10,384 bases of DNA from Deltaproteobacteria bacterium (lineage in GTDB: Bacteria; Desulfobacterota; JAENJC01). Below the pieces are notes generated by a model. The model was not told the DNA's origin and searched no databases. It saw only the letters and a list, made by a program, of their open reading frames with translations. Positions 1-5,769 of the stretch are shown here, piece after piece. How positions within the stretch are numbered: position 1 is the first letter of the stretch; each line of letters starts with the position of its first letter. Location: assembly GCA_016208525.1 (NCBI GenBank), contig JACQYJ010000133.1:1-10384 (forward strand), in the 5' to 3' direction. A program made the translations under genes and the position numbers.

Positions 1-1
1 A

Positions 2-505
2 GGCGCTGAATCCGACTTTATCCTGGAGCTTCCGCCGGTCAGGCTTCCCCAGTTGAGCAATATTGGGATAAAGACCATGGCAAGGATAGAGTGGTATCTC
101 AGGGAGGCCGTTCCACTGTTTATTCTCGGAACCCTTATCCTTTTTATCTCGGACAAACTCGGCCTTCTTGCCATATCGGAAAAGTTAGCAGCTCCACTGG
201 TGGTAGGGTTCTTAGGACTTCCGATAAAGGCCACAGAAGCATTCATTATAGGTTTTTTGAGAAGGGATTACGGCGCAGCAGGCCTTTTGGCGCTTGCAAG
301 GGCCGGACAACTGGACCCCATCCAGATAGTAGTCAGCATGGTGACAATAACCCTGTTTGTCCCTTGTATTGCCAACTTCTTTATGATAATAAAGGAGCAG
401 GGGATCAAAGTAGCCTTGTACATGACAGGGTTCATATTCCCATTTTCATTTCTCGTTGGGGGGATTTTGAATATAATCTTGAGGTATTATCAGGTTTCTC
501 TTTAA
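2..505 (+). CDS. feoB: Ferrous iron transport protein B, C-terminal part (cut by window edge)
   Basis: The frame is open from the left edge to the TAA at 503-505, so this is the last ~167 codons of a longer gene; the TTG at 53 is not a real start. FeoB is the inner-membrane Fe(II) transporter, with an N-terminal GTPase domain (outside the window) and a C-terminal helical channel. Seen here: the FILELPPVRLP segment, an amphipathic stretch ending in EWYLREAVP, hydrophobic helices at LFILGTLILFI and PLVVGFLGLPI, the GFLRRDYGAAG motif typical of FeoB, then VTITLFVPCIANFFMI with a membrane cysteine, and a last helix before ILRYYQ. This order matches FeoB C-termini. The zinc-ribbon and FeoA genes follow on the same strand. 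Confident in the family; completeness of the N-terminus cannot be judged. Confidence 0.95.
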   Translation, partial: GAESDFILELPPVRLPQLSNIGIKTMARIEWYLREAVPLFILGTLILFISDKLGLLAISEKLAAPLVVGFLGLPIKATEAFIIGFLRRDYGAAGLLALARAGQLDPIQIVVSMVTITLFVPCIANFFMIIKEQGIKVALYMTGFIFPFSFLVGGILNIILRYYQVSL

Positions 506-523
506 TTAGCCGCTCATGGAATA

Positions 524-571
524 ACTCCCCCCATCCCCCTCTTAATTTAAGAGGGGGAGCGAGGGGGCGTT
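524..571. repeat. Palindromic intergenic repeat
   Basis: Just after feoB there is a strong inverted repeat. CCCCCTCTTAA at 535-545 pairs with TTAAGAGGGGG at 547-557, and an outer layer of C-runs (527-532) faces G-runs (563-567). The 48-base element begins AACTCCCCCC and ends GGGGGCGTT, so its ends also pair. It lacks a T-tract, so it is more likely a dispersed repeat than a classic terminator, although the hairpin could protect the feoB 3' end. The form is familiar from repeat-rich environmental genomes (recollection, not a search). Confidence 0.7.
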
Positions 572-579
572 AAGGTTTT

Positions 580-594
580 CTTTGCGCCTTTGCG
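580..594 (-). repeat. Partial inverted copy of the 4157-4273 element core
   Basis: CTTTGCGCCTTTGCG is the exact reverse complement of 4177-4191. It lies between the feoB hairpin and the ribosome site of the zinc-ribbon gene, so that intergenic region is almost wholly repeat-derived. Confidence 0.6.
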
Positions 595-613
595 GTAAAA
601 ATGAGGTCTTTAT

Positions 614-799
614 ATGGAAGAAAAAAAAGGTTATAAGTGCCCGCTCTGCTCATACTCCTTCAAGGTCGGAGAGGCAAAGTGCGGGGCATGTCCTATATCC
701 AAGGGGTGCAAGATAATCTGCTGCCCTCACTGCGGTTATCAGTGGGTAGAGGAATCGAAGGCTGTAAATCTGATCAAAAAGTTGTTGGGGAAGAAATAA
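614..799 (+). CDS. Small zinc-ribbon-like protein of the Feo cluster
   Basis: A 61-residue protein starting at ATG 614, with a GAGGT ribosome site at 603-607. Eight cysteines are visible: CPLC at 9-12, CGAC at 23-26, C32, and CCPHC at 36-40, followed by GYQWVEES. The spacing CxxC...CxxCP...GC...CCPxCGY recurs in small proteins I associate with Feo operons of anaerobic bacteria. It probably binds zinc or an Fe-S cluster and stays in the cytoplasm, since there is no leader or membrane helix. It could be a partner or regulator of FeoB, comparable in position to FeoC, but it is not FeoC by sequence (no winged helix). The basic tail (IKKLLGKK) ends eight bases before a GGGGACTGTCCC repeat. Role is inference from context. 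Confidence 0.8.
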   Translation: MEEKKGYKCPLCSYSFKVGEAKCGACPISKGCKIICCPHCGYQWVEESKAVNLIKKLLGKK

Positions 800-803
800 C
801 GCA

Positions 804-815
804 GGGGACTGTCCC
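804..815. repeat. GGGAC-N-GTCCC palindrome, copy 1
   Basis: GGGGACTGTCCC lies in the short gap between the zinc-ribbon stop (797-799) and the likely FeoA start. It is palindromic around the central T. The same motif recurs at 8385-8396, 8433-8444 and, as AGGGACCGTCCCT, at 10221-10233. Such short palindromes scattered through a genome resemble REP sequences mobilised by RAYT-type transposases; no such transposase is in the window. Confidence 0.75.
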
Positions 816-822
816 GGGATTA

Positions 823-1197
823 GTGAGGAAGAAATGCGAGTTCGAACACATTCTCTCCCCGGAAGTGACCGAGAGTGTATGCACATTCCTTGGACACCCG
901 CCGACATGCCCCCACGGAAAACCCATCCCAAGGGGGAAATGCTGCGAGAAATTTCACAAGGAGATGAAGCCTCTTGTAACGCCGCTTAACGAACTCCAGC
1001 CTGGAGAAGAAGGAAGGATCGTATTCATTGCGCCCAAAAACCACACCCGGCTCGACCGTCTCAGCACGATGGGAATAATCCCTGGAAGCATAGTCAGGCT
1101 TCATCAGAAGAGACCTTCATTCGTCCTTGAAATTGGAGAGACCACCCTGGCGTTGGACGGGGAGATAGTGAAGGAGATATATGTTAAAAGAGTTTAA
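823..1197 (+). CDS. FeoA-domain protein with DtxR-type metal-binding end, no HTH
   Basis: About 124 residues from GTG 823; a weak GGGA at 816-819 is the only nearby ribosome-site candidate, so the start is uncertain. Residues 5-9 read CEFEH, matching the Cys102-x-x-Glu105-His106 primary metal ligands of DtxR, followed by LSPEVTESVCTFLGHPPTCPHGKPIP, which is the end of the DtxR dimerisation domain. From about residue 44 a FeoA/SH3-like domain follows (LNELQPGEEGRIVFI, RLDRLSTMGIIPGSIVRL, LALDGEIVKEIYVKRV). The N-terminal winged-helix domain and the other DtxR ligands (Met10, His79, Glu83, His98 equivalents) are absent, because the DNA before it codes for the zinc-ribbon protein. It may be an HTH-less FeoA partner for FeoB or a truncated repressor. 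Its 3' end overlaps the next gene by 17 bases. Confidence 0.8.
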   Translation: MRKKCEFEHILSPEVTESVCTFLGHPPTCPHGKPIPRGKCCEKFHKEMKPLVTPLNELQPGEEGRIVFIAPKNHTRLDRLSTMGIIPGSIVRLHQKRPSFVLEIGETTLALDGEIVKEIYVKRV

Positions 1198-2038
1198 AAA
1201 CAGTGATCAGTGGTCAGTGGTCAGTGGTAAGCAATACAAAATAACGGCTTTAAGTCAAATTGCAAATTGTAAATTGCAAATTGTAAAACTGATTATATTA
1301 AATTTTGCATTTTGCATTTTGCATTTTGCATTTTGCAATGATGTTTACGCTGCCCGTCCCCTTGTTACAGAAGACGCAGTGGTTGCGGGAAAGGGGGTTA
1401 CCCAGTTTGAGTTGGGTATCGATTATACAAAGGCAGGGAACAGCGGAGAAGGGGCAACTCTGCTTCTTTCACCCATAAACGGCGTAACGGAGGATACGGA
1501 ATTTTCCCTTAAGGTCCCATATATAGTTGCAAAACCTTACGACCCGTTAAAAGTGGACGGCTGGGGCGATACCTCTTTTATAATGAAACATCTCCTTGTT
1601 GCAGAAGGCGAAAAGACAGCGGCATTTCTGATAAGGATGGCCCTCAAGCTTCCTACAGGGGACAAGGGCAAGGGGCTTGGAACCGGTGATACTAATGTTG
1701 GTTTTCATGGGGCGCTCACCAGGAATTTCAATCCGGCAACTATCCATCTGAACATCGGATATACTTTCGTTGGCAATCAGAATGAAGGGCGTTATAACAA
1801 TGAGGTAAATTACGGGATTGCCGGAGAGTATGGCATAGGGAAAAAAATCAGGGTAGTTGGTGAGGTATACGGCCTCTACCATCCCGATTATAAGGCGGCA
1901 GAGATTGAAAGACGGATTCTTCTTGGGTTAACATACAGGATTGATGACACCTTTACAATTGACCTTGCCGCAAAGAGGGGACTGGAGGAAACAGGTGACG
2001 AATACGGATTTATCGGAGGCTTAACGATAACATTTTAG
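1181..2038 (+). CDS. Putative outer-membrane beta-barrel protein (Phenol_MetA_deg-like)
   Basis: 285 residues. ATG 1181 has an excellent AAGGAG site at 1171-1176 and overlaps the FeoA gene, suggesting translational coupling; no other ATG is in frame before the mature part. A hydrophobic stretch LIILNFAFCILHFAFC ends at a signal-peptidase-like VYA-ARPL (about residue 58). The mature region starts ARPLVTEDAVVAGKG, as in 'transporter' / MetA-pathway phenol degradation outer-membrane proteins, and continues as alternating strands (FELGIDY, FSLKVPYIV, FLIRMALKLPTG, IHLNIGYTFVG, RVVGEVYGLY, LGLTYRI, FTIDLAAKRG), ending in Phe (GLTITF), a Bam recognition feature. The substrate is unknown. Oddly, residues 8-53 are encoded by three 7-base tandem-repeat arrays, so the leader looks recruited from repeat DNA and could be length-unstable. 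Confidence 0.75.
   Translation: MLKEFKNSDQWSVVSGKQYKITALSQIANCKLQIVKLIILNFAFCILHFAFCNDVYAARPLVTEDAVVAGKGVTQFELGIDYTKAGNSGEGATLLLSPINGVTEDTEFSLKVPYIVAKPYDPLKVDGWGDTSFIMKHLLVAEGEKTAAFLIRMALKLPTGDKGKGLGTGDTNVGFHGALTRNFNPATIHLNIGYTFVGNQNEGRYNNEVNYGIAGEYGIGKKIRVVGEVYGLYHPDYKAAEIERRILLGLTYRIDDTFTIDLAAKRGLEETGDEYGFIGGLTITF
1201..1228 (+). repeat. 7-base tandem repeat, CAGTGGT x4
   Basis: One CAGTGAT and three CAGTGGT units lie head to tail at 1201-1228, inside the leader of the outer-membrane gene, where they encode the SDQWSVVSG region. A degenerate array of the same heptamer family, in the opposite orientation, lies just after that gene at 2040-2067. Confidence 0.85.
1257..1287 (+). repeat. 7-base tandem repeat, AAATTGY x4
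   Basis: Units AAATTGC, AAATTGT, AAATTGC and AAATTGT run from 1257 to 1284 and are followed by a partial unit AAA. They encode the QIANCKLQIVK stretch of the leader. The array is roughly complementary to the TTTTGCA array at 1303-1337, so the two can form an imperfect hairpin. Confidence 0.85.
1303..1337 (+). repeat. 7-base tandem repeat, TTTTGCA x5
   Basis: Five perfect head-to-tail copies of TTTTGCA. Because 7 is not a multiple of 3, three units are read through all frames and give the hydrophobic 7-residue pattern FAFCILH-FAFC, which forms the core of the predicted signal peptide. Gain or loss of one unit would shift the reading frame of the outer-membrane protein. Confidence 0.9.
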
Positions 2039-2039
2039 T

Positions 2040-2067
2040 GGCCACTGGCCGGTGATCAGAGACCACT
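2040..2067. repeat. Degenerate heptamer array at the convergent gene end
   Basis: GGCCACT, GGCCGGT, GATCAGA and GACCACT are four consecutive related 7-mers; read on the minus strand they resemble the CAGTGGT/CAGTGAT units at 1201-1228. The array separates the stop of the outer-membrane gene (2036-2038) from the convergent diguanylate cyclase gene and encodes that enzyme's last few residues (SGL). AGTGG/CCACT arms could make a weak shared hairpin. Confidence 0.5.
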
Positions 2068-3411
2068 CTTATAAATGCAGACCCTGTTTCTTCCCTCTCT
2101 CTTTGCCTGATAAAGGGCTTCATCAGCCCTTCCAATTAGTTCGGAGCTGGTTTTACCATCGTGATGGAACATAGCCACTCCCATACTTATTGTCACCCTT
2201 CCACCTGGCTGAGTCTCTCCATTGGGGAAGTTAAAACCTTCCACAGCAGCCCTTATTCTCTCTGCCGTTGCAGCAGCCTTCTCCCTGTCGGTCTGAGGCA
2301 GGACAATGCTGAACTCCTCCCCACCATACCTGGCAACGATATCAATATCCCTGGTGCTTACTTTTAATATGCGGGCCAGCTCTTTCAACACCTCATTCCC
2401 CATGAGATGACCGTGGGTATCGTTGTAGTGCTTAAAATAGTCAACATCTATCATAACAACTGAAAGATATTGCCTGTACCTCGTGGTTCTTTTCAACTCA
2501 TCATTCAGACTCTTAACAAGGTAACGGTGGTTATGAAGCTTCGTGAGTTCATCCGTTACGGACATAAGCGCGGTCTTTTCAAGGAGCATGATGTTCTCAA
2601 TGGCAAATGTGGCCTGGGTAGCAAGAAGAGAAACTATTGACACCTGTCCCTTGGTAAACTCCCTCGGTTTAAAATCATTTACATAAAGGATGCCTATTAT
2701 CTTCCTTCCGGCCTTCAAAGGAACGGCCATGAAAGACTTGACTTCTTCTTCTATCAGGAGTGGATTGACTATAAACTGTTCTTTAGCTATATCAGGAGCT
2801 ATGACAGGGGTCTTGCTGTCAAGGATGAGGCTGGTCAAGCCACCAGGCTTCCACTTCCAACTTTTTACACTGGCGAATTTAGACGAAAAGCCTTTAGAAC
2901 AGGCCATGACCATCTCGCCGCTCTCTTCATCAAACAAGACCAGGCTGCCTGCTGCTGTATTGCTTAAATTGATCGCACTCTCGACAATGGTAGTCAGCAC
3001 CTCTTCACTCCGCTCAGCGGAGGAAAGCATAAGACCTATCTTATACAGCGTCTGCTGTTCCAGAAGTCTCTCCCTGACCTCCTGCTCCTTCTTGCTTTTT
3101 TCCTCCACAAGATGATAAAGGAATTTTGCCCCCTCTCCCTCCATTACCTCAACTTCGTTACCTATGAGCTCCCGAATACGTTGTGTAACTTCTTTTGAAC
3201 CGGTAACATTCACTATCAGATCAAGCTCCTTGCCGGTGATCAACTCTTCAAAGTTTGCAGTCACCGGGATATCCATGCTTCTGGCCAGTATCACGCCGTC
3301 TGCTTCTACGTTCCTCTCAGCAACACCAACTATCTGCACATCTTTATACTCATTAAGGACGGAAAGGAGCGCAGCGCCTCCCTTTCCTCCCCCTATCAGG
3401 ACTAGCCTCAT
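2056..3411 (-). CDS. Diguanylate cyclase: Rossmann-like + GAF + GGDEF domains
   Basis: 451 residues, start at 3411 with an AGGGGGT ribosome site (3417-3423). It would make the second messenger c-di-GMP from two GTP in the cytoplasm. Residues 1-95 resemble a dinucleotide-binding Rossmann fold: RLVLIGGGKGGAALL, then VQIVGVAERN, then DLIVNVTGS. A charged helix (about 98-125, LVEEKSKKEQEVRERLLEQQ) follows, probably a coiled-coil linker. Residues about 130-280 form a GAF sensor (AAGSLVLFDEESGEMVMA, FMAVPLKAGRKIIGILYVND). The catalytic domain runs from DELTKLHNHRYL to the end, with DVDYFKHYND, the active motif GGEEF and an RDID inhibitory I-site five residues upstream, so both catalysis and product feedback look intact. 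No membrane segment is seen. The Rossmann module suggests sensing of a nucleotide or redox cofactor (inference). It points away from its neighbours and has its own promoter. Confidence 0.93.
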   Translation of the reverse strand: MRLVLIGGGKGGAALLSVLNEYKDVQIVGVAERNVEADGVILARSMDIPVTANFEELITGKELDLIVNVTGSKEVTQRIRELIGNEVEVMEGEGAKFLYHLVEEKSKKEQEVRERLLEQQTLYKIGLMLSSAERSEEVLTTIVESAINLSNTAAGSLVLFDEESGEMVMACSKGFSSKFASVKSWKWKPGGLTSLILDSKTPVIAPDIAKEQFIVNPLLIEEEVKSFMAVPLKAGRKIIGILYVNDFKPREFTKGQVSIVSLLATQATFAIENIMLLEKTALMSVTDELTKLHNHRYLVKSLNDELKRTTRYRQYLSVVMIDVDYFKHYNDTHGHLMGNEVLKELARILKVSTRDIDIVARYGGEEFSIVLPQTDREKAAATAERIRAAVEGFNFPNGETQPGGRVTISMGVAMFHHDGKTSSELIGRADEALYQAKREGRNRVCIYKSGL

Positions 3412-3446
3412 TTATTACCCCCTGGGAATAGTCTACTGGCTGTAGA

Positions 3447-3475
3447 AGAATATCCTACAGAAATGACTTTGTCAA
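3447..3475 (-). promoter_or_regulatory. Sigma-70-type promoter of the diguanylate cyclase gene
   Basis: On the minus strand a perfect -35 TTGACA (3475-3470) is followed after 17 bases by TATTCT (3452-3447), a 4/6 match to the -10 consensus. It lies about 36 bases upstream of the start codon at 3411, leaving room for a short leader with the AGGGGGT ribosome site. Confidence 0.65.
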
Positions 3476-3501
3476 ATAAAATCTTACCGTGAAAATACTT
3501 A

Positions 3502-3582
3502 CCCCACCCTCACCTTAATCCTCTCCCAGAGGGAGAGGAAACTTTTTGTTCCCTCCCCTTCAAGGGGAGGGTCAGGGTGGGG
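3502..3582. repeat. Three-armed palindromic intergenic element
   Basis: Outer arms CCCCACCCT (3502-3510) and AGGGTGGGG (3574-3582) enclose two hairpins: CCTCTCCC-aga-GGGAGAGG (3520-3538), and CCCTCCCCTT-c-AAGGGGAGGG (3551-3571). The whole can fold as a cruciform-like three-way structure. There is no ORF inside. It lies between the divergent cyclase and small secreted protein genes and looks like a non-autonomous dispersed repeat; together with both promoters it accounts for most of the 3412-3768 gap. The rest of the gap (3591-3729) shows nothing recognisable. Confidence 0.75.
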
Positions 3583-3729
3583 ATGGGTTTTCATAAATCG
3601 GGGGCGACAAATCATGTCATGTCGGTTTAGGTTACATCTTGATTAGATTTTATTAATAATTTCCATATATTGCAAAGCATTGGTCATGTGTTAAACTCGT
3701 GGCACTTAAAATTCGGCATTAAAAAGAGC

Positions 3730-3758
3730 TTGACATTCCGATTACCTGCAAATAACAT
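3730..3758 (+). promoter_or_regulatory. Possible sigma-70 promoter before the small Cys/His gene
   Basis: TTGACA at 3730-3735 is separated by 17 bases from TAACAT at 3753-3758 (4/6 match to the -10 consensus). If real, transcription would start near 3765, almost at the proposed ATG 3769, so the mRNA would be nearly leaderless or a later start would be used. The perfect -35 is the main support. Confidence 0.4.
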
Positions 3759-3768
3759 GATATATATG

Positions 3769-4110
3769 ATGCAAAGTTCGTTCAAGGCGGCTAATATATT
3801 TTTTCTTATGGCAATGTTTCTGATTTTTACAGGCCAATCGTCATTTGTGACTGCGGCACATCTTGAAGCTGAAGGCATAAAGTCAGATTGCCATCACTCA
3901 GAGCAAAACGGACACAAATCAACCCCTAGCAAATCAACCCCTTGCACGACCGGTATTTGCCCCATGTTTTCCAGCCTTTCATTAGATATGTATAAACCGT
4001 TGACCATGCAAGTTGCAGCCTATGAGACCTTAGCTTATCCGGCTTTTCTTATTCAGCCCGTTCCAAAAGCAGTTGCAAAATCAGTCTTTCACCCGCCATC
4101 AATTTCCTAA
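3769..4110 (+). CDS. Small secreted Cys/His protein, probably metal-related
   Basis: About 113 residues from ATG 3769; ATGs at 3757 and 3766 and a TTG at 3670 are in frame, and none has a clear ribosome site. From 3769 the N-terminus is a good signal peptide: a lysine, then ANIFFLMAMFLIFTG, and a cut site near VTAA-HLEAEG. The mature part holds potential metal ligands: a CHHSEQNGH cluster, then a short S/T/P-rich repeat (STPSKSTPC) and CTTGICPMF. The C-terminus ends VFHPPSIS. The layout of leader, His/Cys cluster and terminal PP motif recalls the small CzcI / DUF2946 / HYC_CC_PP type proteins found beside heavy-metal efflux operons; similarity is by pattern only. It lies directly upstream of the RND operon on the same strand, so a periplasmic metal-buffering or sensing role is a fair inference. 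Confidence 0.6.
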   Translation: MQSSFKAANIFFLMAMFLIFTGQSSFVTAAHLEAEGIKSDCHHSEQNGHKSTPSKSTPCTTGICPMFSSLSLDMYKPLTMQVAAYETLAYPAFLIQPVPKAVAKSVFHPPSIS

Positions 4111-4156
4111 AATCTCACAAGTGACAGCGGTTTAATTCAACCAAAAATTGACAACT

Positions 4157-4273
4157 TCGTAAAAACCTTTTTTGCTCGCAAAGGCGCAAAGGGCGCAGAG
4201 GAAAAGCCTTTAATTTAAATATGTTAGCTTGGCGATCTTGGCGAGCTTTGCGAGAAATTAGACTTTTTTACGA
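4157..4273. repeat. MITE-like element with nested inverted repeats
   Basis: Terminal arms TCGTAAAAA (4157-4165) and TTTTTACGA (4265-4273) enclose a second inverted pair, CTCGCAAAG (4175-4183) and CTTTGCGAG (4246-4254), about 117 bases in all. There is no ORF. A 15-base core, CGCAAAGGCGCAAAG (4177-4191), is found inverted at 580-594 after feoB, which shows that the family is dispersed. It occupies the gap upstream of the efflux operon. Confidence 0.7.
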
Positions 4274-4362
4274 TTTTATCAAAATGAAGACCGTGCATAC
4301 CTCTATCTTGCGGGTAGCATTTTACCGTGTAAATTTTACTTAATACCTAAATCCTGCAATCG

Positions 4363-4443
4363 AACCACAGAGCACACGGAGGAAACCCTTTAATACCAAA
4401 AGAAAACCTTGTTTTAAATCTTTTCTCTGTGCCCTCTGTGGTT
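4363..4443. repeat. Inverted repeat upstream of cusC
   Basis: AACCACAGAG (4363-4372) pairs with CTCTGTGGTT (4434-4443), and the stem continues imperfectly inward (GCACA...GAG against CTCTGTGC). The right arm ends about 45 bases before the ATG at 4489, so the hairpin lies in the likely operon leader. The 4274-4362 stretch between the two elements shows only a small palindrome, TTTAC-cgt-GTAAA (4321-4333), which might be an operator; I cannot assign a regulator to it. Confidence 0.65.
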
Positions 4444-4488
4444 TGCAGTTTTCAGGTTTAACCTAAAATGTGCGTGAGAACAAAGACC

Positions 4489-5730
4489 ATGAGAAATAAA
4501 CTCTTTATAATAAAGATACTATTCATTTTTAGTATCGGCAATGCTACGGCAAAGGCAGAAACCCTTTCCCTGAAAGATCTGGTCAATGAAGCCATTAAAA
4601 ACAACCCGGAGATTACGGCCGCAAAGGGGAACTGGAATGCGGCAAAGTCCGCCATTCCCCGGGCCAGGTCCCTTGAAGACCCTTTGCTGTCCGTGATGTT
4701 CGACAAGATACCTGATTCTTCCATAAACCCTGGCGCATCAATGGAAAGAGTGTATTCCATAACCCAGGAATTCCCCTATCCGGGAAAGCTTAAATTAATG
4801 GGGACAATGGCAGAGAAAGAAGCCGGGATGTTGCTTGAAGAATACAGGAGAACGGAAAGAGAGATAATCCGTGAAGTTAAAATGGCCTACTATGACTGGT
4901 TCGTTATCCACAAGTCGATAGAGGTAAACCTTGAGACAAAGGAGATACTCCACCACCTTTCAAAGATTGCGGAGGCCAGGTATGCAACCGGGCTGGTATC
5001 CCAGTGGGATGTCCTCAAGGCCCAGATAGAGCTTTCCCAGCTTGCCAACGAGATAATCATATTGAACCAGGAAAAGGAATCAGTCAGGGCCAGGATAAAC
5101 AGGCTGCTCAACATCCCTGTTGAAAGTCCTCTCGGAGAGCCGGCGTCTATAAATGACCAGAGGAACGCACCCCCTATAGAACTGATGGGAGAGCTGGCCT
5201 TGCAGGAAAGACCCGAACTTAAAGGAATGGAGAGGTTTATCGAAAAAGAAGAAACCGGCCTGAATCTGGCTAAGAAAGGATATTATCCTGATTTCATGGT
5301 AAGGCTCGCCCAGAGGGAAGAGGATGGTAGCGCTGCCGGGTGGATTGCCGAGTTTGGGGTAAGGATCCCCCTGTGGTTCAGGACCAAGCAGGATTACGCG
5401 GTCAGGGAATCCGTATCGAGGCTGGAATCGGCTAAAAACGAGTATCAGGGGATGAGGAACATGGTCTCCTTTGAGATAAAGGATGCCCTGGTGAAGATAA
5501 GGTCGGCAAAAAGCCTGGTAGACCTTCACAAAAGCACCCATATCCCCCAGGCGGAGCAGGCCCTTAATGGCGCAAGAATAGCTTACGAGACCGGAAGAGT
5601 TGACTTCTTTGCCCTTATGGAGAGCTGGAAGACTGTCAAGACTTACAAGCTTGATTATTATAAGGCGCTGGCATCCTTTGAGCAAGGATGGGCCGATCTG
5701 GAAAGGGCTGTAGGGAGAGAACTGCCGTAA
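4489..5730 (+). CDS. cusC: Outer-membrane efflux channel of heavy-metal RND pump (CusC/CzcC-like)
   Basis: 413 residues if started at ATG 4489; an in-frame ATG at 4468 adds seven residues (MCVRTKT) in front of the leader and is less likely. MRNKLFIIKILFIFSIGNATAKA reads as a signal peptide cut before ETLSL. There is no lipobox cysteine, unlike E. coli CusC. The body is a TolC-family (OEP) protein with two long helical repeats: LKDLVNEAIKNNPEITAAKGNW, the family-typical QEFPYPGKLKL, EAGMLLEEYRRTEREIIREVKMAYYDW, ARYATGLVSQWDVLKAQIELSQL, and in the second half ARIAYETGRVDFFALMESWKTV. It would form the trimeric channel that takes metal from the RND pump through the outer membrane. It is the first gene of the operon and is followed after 11 bases by a 29-base palindrome. 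Confidence 0.9.
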   Translation: MRNKLFIIKILFIFSIGNATAKAETLSLKDLVNEAIKNNPEITAAKGNWNAAKSAIPRARSLEDPLLSVMFDKIPDSSINPGASMERVYSITQEFPYPGKLKLMGTMAEKEAGMLLEEYRRTEREIIREVKMAYYDWFVIHKSIEVNLETKEILHHLSKIAEARYATGLVSQWDVLKAQIELSQLANEIIILNQEKESVRARINRLLNIPVESPLGEPASINDQRNAPPIELMGELALQERPELKGMERFIEKEETGLNLAKKGYYPDFMVRLAQREEDGSAAGWIAEFGVRIPLWFRTKQDYAVRESVSRLESAKNEYQGMRNMVSFEIKDALVKIRSAKSLVDLHKSTHIPQAEQALNGARIAYETGRVDFFALMESWKTVKTYKLDYYKALASFEQGWADLERAVGRELP

Positions 5731-5740
5731 AACGTGAAAC

Positions 5741-5769
5741 GTAGGGGCGGGTTTGAAACCCGCCCCTAC
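5741..5769. repeat. 29-base palindrome at the cusC/cusB boundary
   Basis: A near-perfect palindrome: GTAGGGGCGGGTTT (5741-5754), a central G, then the complementary AAACCCGCCCCTAC (5756-5769). It starts 11 bases after the cusC stop and 16 bases before the cusB start. An identical copy is at 7072-7100. In RNA it forms a very stable hairpin that could stabilise upstream mRNA or lower read-through into cusB. Confidence 0.9.

Noticed and set aside
535..557. Rho-independent terminator of feoB
   Set aside because: The stem is strong but lacks a downstream T-run, and it has the form of a dispersed palindromic repeat; kept as a repeat only.
91..573. 160-codon open frame overlapping feoB in another phase
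   Set aside because: Low-complexity, Arg/Gly/Ser-rich translation that runs into the intergenic palindrome; feoB in the overlapping frame is a clear family match.
637..822. Long upstream extension of the FeoA-domain frame
   Set aside because: The translation before about 823 is the out-of-frame shadow of the zinc-ribbon gene and has no DtxR winged-helix features.
1201..1337. CRISPR-like array
   Set aside because: The repeats are 7 bases long and directly adjacent, with no spacers.
4274..4362. Copper-responsive operator before cusC
   Set aside because: Only a short TTTAC-cgt-GTAAA palindrome is visible; it does not match a regulator site I can name.
5080..5685. 201-codon antisense frame in cusC
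   Set aside because: Composition typical of an antisense shadow; the sense frame has TolC-family motifs across its whole length.
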